Under the pieces are notes generated by a model, which saw only the letters and a program-made list of their open reading frames with translations, did not search any database and was not told where the DNA came from. Shown here piece after piece: positions 58,309 to 63,414 of a stretch of DNA of 63,414 nt. Source of the stretch: Pelomicrobium methylotrophicum. Lineage in GTDB: Bacteria; Pseudomonadota; Gammaproteobacteria; Burkholderiales; UBA6910. Numbering within the stretch: position 1 is the first letter of the stretch; each line of letters opens with the position of its first letter. The translations under genes and the position numbers were made by a program. The stretch is taken from the NCBI RefSeq assembly GCF_008014345.1, contig NZ_VPFL01000020.1, positions 1-63,414 on the forward strand, given 5' to 3'.

Positions 58309-60289
58309 GGGGCGAAAGCGAGCCGCCGGAGCCCACCTTGGGGGCGTTGGGGAGAGCGCTGCGCTTGTATTGGCTCAGGCCGAAGAAGCGCTTGAGGAAC
58401 ACCCCGAGCCAGTGCTTGATCTCGGCGATGGTGTACTGGTGGCGTTGGGGCTCGGGGATATCGGGCCAGGCGCCGCTGGTCTTGGTGTGCCACGCGCACC
58501 AGGCGAGGTAGGCCACTTTCGCGGGTGCATAGCCGAAACGCAGCACGTAGTAGAGGAAGAAGTCCGTCAGTTCGTAGGGCCCCACGATGGCCTCGGTGCG
58601 CTGACCTGGCTGACCGTCGTGGGTGCCGGGCACGAGCTCCGGACTGATTTCGGTCTCCAGGATCTCGGTGAGGACCTGGCTTGCCTGGGCGCCGAACTGG
58701 CCGGTCGCGGCGGCCCAACGGACCAGGTACTGGATGAGCGTCTTGGGCACGCTCGCGTTCACGTGGTAGTGGGCCATGTGGTCCCCTACCCCGTAGGTGC
58801 ACCAGCCGAGCGCCAGCTCGGAGAGGTCGCTGGTGCCCACCACCAGCGCCCCGTGCAGGTTGGCGAGCCGGAACAGGTGGCTCGTGCGCTCGCCGGCCTG
58901 CACGTTTTCGAACGTGACGTCGAAGACGGGTTTGTCCTCCCGGTGGGGGTGGCCGATCGCTTGCAGCATCCGCTCGGCGGCTGGGCGGATGTCCAGCTCG
59001 TGGGCTTTGCAGCCCAGCGCTGCCATCAGCCGCTGCGCCTGGCTTCGGGTGCGTGGGGAGGTGGCAAAGCCGGGCAGGCTGTAGGCCAGGATGTGGGCGC
59101 GCGGGAGCTTCAGCACATCCATGGCGCGGGCGCAGACGAGGAGGGCTTGGGTGGAATCCAGCCCCCCGGAGACGCCGATGACCACTTTGTCGAAGCCGGT
59201 GGCTTTGAGCCGCGTCACCAGCCCCTGCACCTGGATCGCGTAGACCTCCCGGCAGCGTTCGTCGCGCCGCTGGGGATCGGCGGGCACGTAGGGAAAGCGC
59301 TCCAAGGGGCGTTTCAGCGGCAGAAACCCCCGCGCCGGCGCTTCCAGCCGGAAGCGCACGGTGCGGAAAGCGGCCACTGCTTCCCGGTGAGCGCGCACCG
59401 CGTCGGCGAAGGTGCCCTGGCGCAGGCGGTCCTGGGCGAGGCGCTCTAGGTCGAGGTCGGCGACGACGAGCTGGGCCTGGTCGGCGAAGCGTTCAGACTC
59501 TGCCAGGCGCGTGCCGTTCTCATAGATGAGCGCGTGGCCGTCCCAGGCGAGATCGGTGGTGGATTCCCCCGGCCCGCAGGCCGAGTAGAGATAGGCGGCC
59601 AGGCAGCGCCCCGACTGGTTGGCCACGAGCTGCCGGCGGTAGTCGTCCTTGCCTAGCGTCACGTTGGAGGCGGAGAGGTTGGCGAGCACCGTGGCCCCGG
59701 CGAGCGCCGCGTAAGACGAGGGCGGCACTGGCACCCACAGGTCCTCGCAGAGCTCCAGGTGCACCGTAAGCAGCGGCTCGTCCTCGGCCTGGAACAGCAG
59801 CCGCGGCCCAAAAGGCACCGTCTGCCCGCCCAGCTCAATCGCTTCGCGTGTGGTGTACTCGCCCGGCGTGAACTGGCGCCGCTCGTAGAACTCGCGGTAA
59901 TTGGGCAGGTAGGTCTTGGGCACGACTCCCAGCACGCGCCCACGGTGGAGGAGGGCGGCACAGTTATAGAGCAGGCCGTCGACCTGCAGCGGCAACCCGA
60001 CTGCGGCGAGCAAGGGAAGCTGCGCCGTCTCCTGCAGGACCTGGGCCAGCGCCTCGCGGCAGCCTGTGAGCAGCGCCTGTTGGTGGAAGAGGTCCTCGCA
60101 CGAATAGGCGGACAGCCCCAGCTCGGGAAAGACCACCAGCGCTGCTTTCTCCTCGGCTGCCCGGCGCATGAGAGTGATGGTCTGGTGCGCGTTGAACTCG
60201 GGGTCGGCCACCCGCACCTCGGGCACTGCCACCGCGGCGCGAACGAAGTGGTGGCGGTAGGGGTTGAAAAAATCGTTCGGGTCGGTCAT
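58178..60289 (-). CDS. nadE: glutamine-dependent NAD+ synthetase NadE
   Basis: The 703-aa enzyme has an N-terminal nitrilase-type glutaminase domain (catalytic Glu in [11 protein letters not shown], Lys in [10 protein letters not shown], Cys in LELCEDLW) and a C-terminal NAD synthetase domain with [12 protein letters not shown] and [16 protein letters not shown]. It amidates deamido-NAD+ with glutamine. The long form resembles the two-domain type of actinobacteria and some proteobacteria. Length and motifs are complete. ATG 60289 is the start. Confidence 0.95.
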   Translation of the reverse strand: MTDPNDFFNPYRHHFVRAAVAVPEVRVADPEFNAHQTITLMRRAAEEKAALVVFPELGLSAYSCEDLFHQQALLTGCREALAQVLQETAQLPLLAAVGLPLQVDGLLYNCAALLHRGRVLGVVPKTYLPNYREFYERRQFTPGEYTTREAIELGGQTVPFGPRLLFQAEDEPLLTVHLELCEDLWVPVPPSSYAALAGATVLANLSASNVTLGKDDYRRQLVANQSGRCLAAYLYSACGPGESTTDLAWDGHALIYENGTRLAESERFADQAQLVVADLDLERLAQDRLRQGTFADAVRAHREAVAAFRTVRFRLEAPARGFLPLKRPLERFPYVPADPQRRDERCREVYAIQVQGLVTRLKATGFDKVVIGVSGGLDSTQALLVCARAMDVLKLPRAHILAYSLPGFATSPRTRSQAQRLMAALGCKAHELDIRPAAERMLQAIGHPHREDKPVFDVTFENVQAGERTSHLFRLANLHGALVVGTSDLSELALGWCTYGVGDHMAHYHVNASVPKTLIQYLVRWAAATGQFGAQASQVLTEILETEISPELVPGTHDGQPGQRTEAIVGPYELTDFFLYYVLRFGYAPAKVAYLAWCAWHTKTSGAWPDIPEPQRHQYTIAEIKHWLGVFLKRFFGLSQYKRSALPNAPKVGSGGSLSPRGDWRAPSDAAATAWLARLAEIPDQEARCTQAAVDPPAATRQE

Positions 60290-60395
60290 TCGCTGAAGGG
60301 AGGAGGCTCGTTCGGCTTTCGCATTCTATCTCCTGGCGGCGGGGGTGGGGCGGCCGCTTCCTTGCCGGCGGCCTGTCGCGCGCCCGGCCGCGCCT

Positions 60396-62834
60396 CTAGC
60401 GTGCTTCCCGCACCCGGCCGGCGCGGCTGCGCAGAAAGTCGGCGAGGGCTTCGGCAGGAAGAGGAGGGCTCAGGCAATAACCCTGCGCCTCGTCGCAGCC
60501 GTGGTGTCGGAGAAAGGCGAGCTGCGCCTCGGTTTCCACGCCTTCGGCCACCACGCGCAGCCCCAGGCTATGGGCCATGCCGATCACCGCCTGCGTGATG
60601 GCGGCATTGTCTTGGTCATCGGGCAGATCGAGCACGAACGAGCGGTCGATCTTCACGCTGTCGAGAGGGAACCGCTTCAGGTAGCCGAGCGAGGAGTAGC
60701 CGGTGCCGAAATCGTCGATGGCGAGCCCGATGCCCCGCGCCTTGAGCTGATGGAGCACCTCGCGGGAGTGCTCGGCGTTCTTCATGACCGTGCTTTCCGT
60801 GATCTCCAGCTCGAGCATCCGTGGGGTCAGCCCGGTACGCTTCAGGACCCCCATCACTTGCGGCAGCACATCGCTGCGGGCGAATTGGCTGGCGGAGAGG
60901 TTCACGGCCATGCGCAACGGCGGCAAGCCCTGGTCGAGCCATGCGCGGCACTGGGCGCAGGCCTGCGCGAGCACCCATTCCCCGATAGGCCCGATCAGCC
61001 CGGTCTCCTCGGCCAGCGGAATGAACGTGGCTGGGGAAACCAGGCCCATGTCGGGATGTTGCCATCGCACCAGGGCTTCCACGCCCACGGCACGGCCGGA
61101 GCGCAGGTCGATCTTCGGCTGATAATGCAGCACGAACTCTTCCCGCTCGAGCGCCCAGCGCAGGCTCGTTTCCAGGGACAGCCGTTCCACGGTGTGTAGA
61201 TTCATCTGCGCCGAGTAGAACTGGAAAGTGTTCTTGCCCTGATCCTTGGCCCGGTACATGGCGATGTCGGCGTTCTTGAGCAGGCTTGAGCTGTCCAGGC
61301 CGTCGTTCGGGAAGGTGCTGATGCCGATGCTGGCGGTAAGCAGCAGTTCGCGGCTTTCCACCATGAAAGGCTGCGCCATCGCAGCCAGGATTTTTTGCGC
61401 CACCCGGGCGGCGTCCTCCGACTGCTGCAGGCTTTCCAGCAGCACGACGAATTCATCGCCCCCCAGGCGCGCTATCGCGTCGGTCCCGCGCAGCAGGGCG
61501 CGCAGCCGGCCGGCGACCTCTTTGAGCAGGCCGTCTCCCAGATCGTGCCCAAGCGTGTCGTTGATGTTCTTGAAACGGTCGAGATCGATGAACAGAACAG
61601 CGAGTCGATCGCCATTGCGCCGCGCCCGGGCGATGGCCGCGTTCAGTCGCTGGTAGAACATGCTCCGGTTGGGAAGTCCCGTGAGCCCGTCGTGGTTGGC
61701 GACGAAGCGCAAATGCTGTTCTGCCTGGCGCCGGGCGGTGATATCGCGAAAGCTCCAGACCCGCCCGACGCTGCGGCCGGCGATTCTTTGCGGCATGGAG
61801 TAACGCTCGAAGATGCGGCCGTCGCGGAACTCGATGATATCGTGGCTTTCGGCGTCCAGGTCCTGATAGATTTTGCGGACCTTGCGCAGGAAACCCTCCG
61901 GGTCCGCCAGCTGATCGACGACGTGCGCCAGCAGGCGCTCGTCGTCCCCTGCCTCGATCAACGCATCGGGCACCCTCCACATGTGCAAGAATCGCTGGTT
62001 GTAGCTCACGACGCGCCCCTCGCAGTCCACCACCAGGATGCCGTCGGCGGTGGCTTCCAGGGTAGCCTTGAGGACGGACAGGGACTGCTCCAGTTTGCGC
62101 TCGGTACGCCTGCGCTCGTCAACCTCCGCCATTAGATCGGCATTGGCCGCCTCGACCCGCGCCTTTGCCTGAATCAGGGAGTCGACCAGGGCTGCGTTCT
62201 CGAATCGGAGGGTCAGGCTGGTGAGGAGGCTGGAATGGATGCGTTGGGCAACCCCAGCCATGGCCGCCAAGTAGAGCAGGGTCATCATGCCGAGGGGGAG
62301 ATAGACCGGCCCTCCCTCAAGGAAAAAATGGACCGCCAGCGGTGCGAGGACAGGGGTGGAAAAGAGGAGGAAGGCAGACTTCAACGGCGCCAGGTAAGGG
62401 GTGGCGGCGGCCACTAGGCCGGCGAGCAGCAGGATTTCGACCATGTCGGACGGGAAGCCACCCATGGGGGGCATGACCACGCCGACGAGCCCCCACCCCG
62501 TCCCGGACAAACCGGTGCCGAAAAGAAAGTACCGGCCCCAGCGGCGGGCTTCCCATGGCGCGATGATTTTTCGGTCGAAGCGTAGGGCAAGCCCCAAGCG
62601 CCCCAGGCTGATGATGACGAGAAAGGCAAGCCAACTCAGGATCAAGAAAGGGTCGGCCCTGCCCCATTGGACGACCGCCAGCAGGATGGCAGCCACGGTC
62701 ACCAGAACCTGAGAACTCCTGGCGTTGGCATAAAGGAGGCGGACCTGTTCCAAAAGAAGCCGCTCGGCAGTCTCGCCCATCGGTGGCGGACTGCCCACGG
62801 CGATCGAAGGGGCTTGAACGTTTTTTTCAGTCAC
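60396..62834 (-). CDS. membrane GGDEF-EAL protein with PAS domain
   Basis: The 812-aa protein has about five to six N-terminal membrane helices (about 45-215), a coiled coil (about 220-255), a PAS domain (about 260-370), a GGDEF domain with intact GGDEF (LGGDEFVVLLE) preceded by an I-site RGTD, and an EAL domain with intact EALVRW, NLSASQF, DDFGTGYSSL and EGVET motifs. Both c-di-GMP synthesis and breakdown residues are present. GTG 62834 start. A sensor input is unknown. Confidence 0.93.
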   Translation of the reverse strand: MTEKNVQAPSIAVGSPPPMGETAERLLLEQVRLLYANARSSQVLVTVAAILLAVVQWGRADPFLILSWLAFLVIISLGRLGLALRFDRKIIAPWEARRWGRYFLFGTGLSGTGWGLVGVVMPPMGGFPSDMVEILLLAGLVAAATPYLAPLKSAFLLFSTPVLAPLAVHFFLEGGPVYLPLGMMTLLYLAAMAGVAQRIHSSLLTSLTLRFENAALVDSLIQAKARVEAANADLMAEVDERRRTERKLEQSLSVLKATLEATADGILVVDCEGRVVSYNQRFLHMWRVPDALIEAGDDERLLAHVVDQLADPEGFLRKVRKIYQDLDAESHDIIEFRDGRIFERYSMPQRIAGRSVGRVWSFRDITARRQAEQHLRFVANHDGLTGLPNRSMFYQRLNAAIARARRNGDRLAVLFIDLDRFKNINDTLGHDLGDGLLKEVAGRLRALLRGTDAIARLGGDEFVVLLESLQQSEDAARVAQKILAAMAQPFMVESRELLLTASIGISTFPNDGLDSSSLLKNADIAMYRAKDQGKNTFQFYSAQMNLHTVERLSLETSLRWALEREEFVLHYQPKIDLRSGRAVGVEALVRWQHPDMGLVSPATFIPLAEETGLIGPIGEWVLAQACAQCRAWLDQGLPPLRMAVNLSASQFARSDVLPQVMGVLKRTGLTPRMLELEITESTVMKNAEHSREVLHQLKARGIGLAIDDFGTGYSSLGYLKRFPLDSVKIDRSFVLDLPDDQDNAAITQAVIGMAHSLGLRVVAEGVETEAQLAFLRHHGCDEAQGYCLSPPLPAEALADFLRSRAGRVREAR

Positions 62835-63090
62835 ACCAAATCGTTGTCTCCATGTAAGCTGGCGCTTACTTGCTAGACTGGAAATTCTAGAAGATCAGGG
62901 GGACGACGGGGGGATTGTTTGGAGGGGGGATCGAAGGGGACGGGTCTGCTCGGCGCGAGCGACCCCTCCGAGGTGGGCAGGGTCCGCTCACGCTCGGGCA
63001 ACGCTTGCCCGAAAAGCGCCAGCGTTAAGGCGGCGGTGGAATGGGCCACCGGGAATACGCCGACTCCCAGCGTTTGCAAGGGGTGGCCGC
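62835..63090. other. gene-poor intergenic stretch
   Basis: 256 nt without a supported gene. It holds CTAGACTGGAAATTCTAG, an imperfect palindrome (62872-62891), and a run of G-rich sequence. A minus-strand open frame (68 aa, 62873-63079) lacks any recognisable feature and is not called. Confidence 0.4.
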
Positions 63091-63279
63091 TCAGGCGCTT
63101 TTTGTCGCGCCGGGAACCGGGAACCGCCGCACCACGGCGATCATGCGCCGGCTGTCCTCGCGGCCGTGGTAGGGCGACTTATCCCGGGGAGCATGGGTCG
63201 CCGTTTCCGGAAACGTGCAGTAGGCGCGCTTCTCGATGTTTGAAGTAGAAGAAGCCTGGCTGGTCTTGATGTCACCCAT
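63091..63279 (-). CDS. small hypothetical protein
   Basis: A 62-aa frame starting ATG 63279 with an AGGT-like weak site upstream. Sequence: GDIKTSQASSTSNIEKRAYC... then HAPRDKSPYHGREDSRRMIAVVRRFPVPGATKSA. The PRDKSPYHGREDSRRM stretch looks organised, but there is no known domain and no neighbour context. Confidence 0.35.
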   Translation of the reverse strand: MGDIKTSQASSTSNIEKRAYCTFPETATHAPRDKSPYHGREDSRRMIAVVRRFPVPGATKSA

Positions 63280-63414
63280 GGCATTACCTATATGGACGCC
63301 TCCCGTTTGCCAAGGGCGAATTGGGTGTGTTGGGCGAGGACAGGCTGCAGTTCTATATCCGGCCTGTTTGTGCAGGTGGATACCTGCTGGCCCTGATGGA
63401 ATCCGCTGACCCGC
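63280..63414. other. right edge, possible start of a plus-strand gene
   Basis: After a stop near 63270 one plus-strand frame stays open to the edge, reading LYGRLPFAKGELGVLGEDRL then QFYIRPVCAGGYLLALMESADP, which resembles a real protein more than noise. Possible starts are TTG/GTG around 63325-63335. No family could be assigned from this fragment. Confidence 0.3.

Noticed and set aside
58097-59449. 450-aa open frame antisense to nadE
   Set aside because: No recognisable domain; nadE motifs are on the opposite strand.
62873-63079. 68-aa minus-strand open frame
   Set aside because: Low-complexity Pro/Arg-rich, no Shine-Dalgarno, no family.

Overview
This is a high-GC (by eye about 65-67 %), densely coding chromosomal window from a betaproteobacterium. 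The gene order fits the order Nitrosomonadales or a neighbour: an aa3 oxidase cluster with the small betaproteobacterial accessory genes (38-aa assembly protein, DUF2970, twin-transmembrane protein), then SCO1 / rpoH-ftsX-ftsE-ftsY / two M16 peptidases-rsmD-coaD-ferredoxin, then TPR-lolB-ispE-tRNA-Gln-prs-rplY-pth-ychF, then yebC-ruvCAB-ybgC-tolQRAB-pal-cpoB-queE-queC. The taxonomic placement is inferred from gene order and protein character; no search was run.

Layout. 1-184: left edge, with the first codons of a minus-strand gene and an AT-rich nested inverted repeat. 185-6865: translationally coupled MSHA-type pilus genes (mshI, a PilN-like gene, mshJ, K, L, M, N). 6896-12269: comF divergent from a compact biotin operon bioB-F-H-C-D. 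12434-20450: DUF2244 gene and the cytochrome c oxidase locus (structural genes, copper delivery, SURF1, heme O synthase, SCO), with strong hairpin terminators after ctaD, after ctaE and at the end. 20505-24240 (minus): rpoH behind a CIRCE element, ftsX, ftsE, ftsY. 24336-28354: two M16 peptidases, rsmD, coaD, ferredoxin. 28351-33111 (minus): mutM and a four-gene Gld-like ABC export cassette. 33327-40370: TPR lipoprotein, lolB, ispE, tRNA-Gln, prs, rplY, pth, ychF. 40515-42310 (minus): a decapitated HIT gene and a HerA-like ATPase. 42389-52132: yebC, ruvCAB, the Tol-Pal operon, queE and queC. 52279-53550: YeeE/YedE sulfur transporter and tRNA-Lys. 53653-57462 (minus): assimilatory sulfate reduction (TauE-like permease, APS reductase, cysD, cysN). 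57703-62834 (minus): a protein of unknown function, glutamine-dependent NAD synthetase and a membrane GGDEF-EAL protein. 62835-63414: right edge with little recognisable coding.

The genes are mostly housekeeping: respiration (aa3 oxidase assembly), cofactors (biotin, CoA, NAD, heme O, queuosine), envelope (Tol-Pal, LolB, FtsEX), recombination/repair (Ruv, MutM), sulfur assimilation and protein quality control. I see no CRISPR array, complete insertion sequence, phage or obvious defence island.

The best leads for a second look are a near-perfect CIRCE operator in front of rpoH, an MSHA secretion platform with no assembly ATPase, inner-membrane platform or pilin genes next to it, an oxidase cluster without ctaA, an mshK frame running about 300 nt into mshL, a HIT gene that lost its 5' half, and the Gld-like ABC/DUF4340 cassette. 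I did not find a convincing new multi-gene system.
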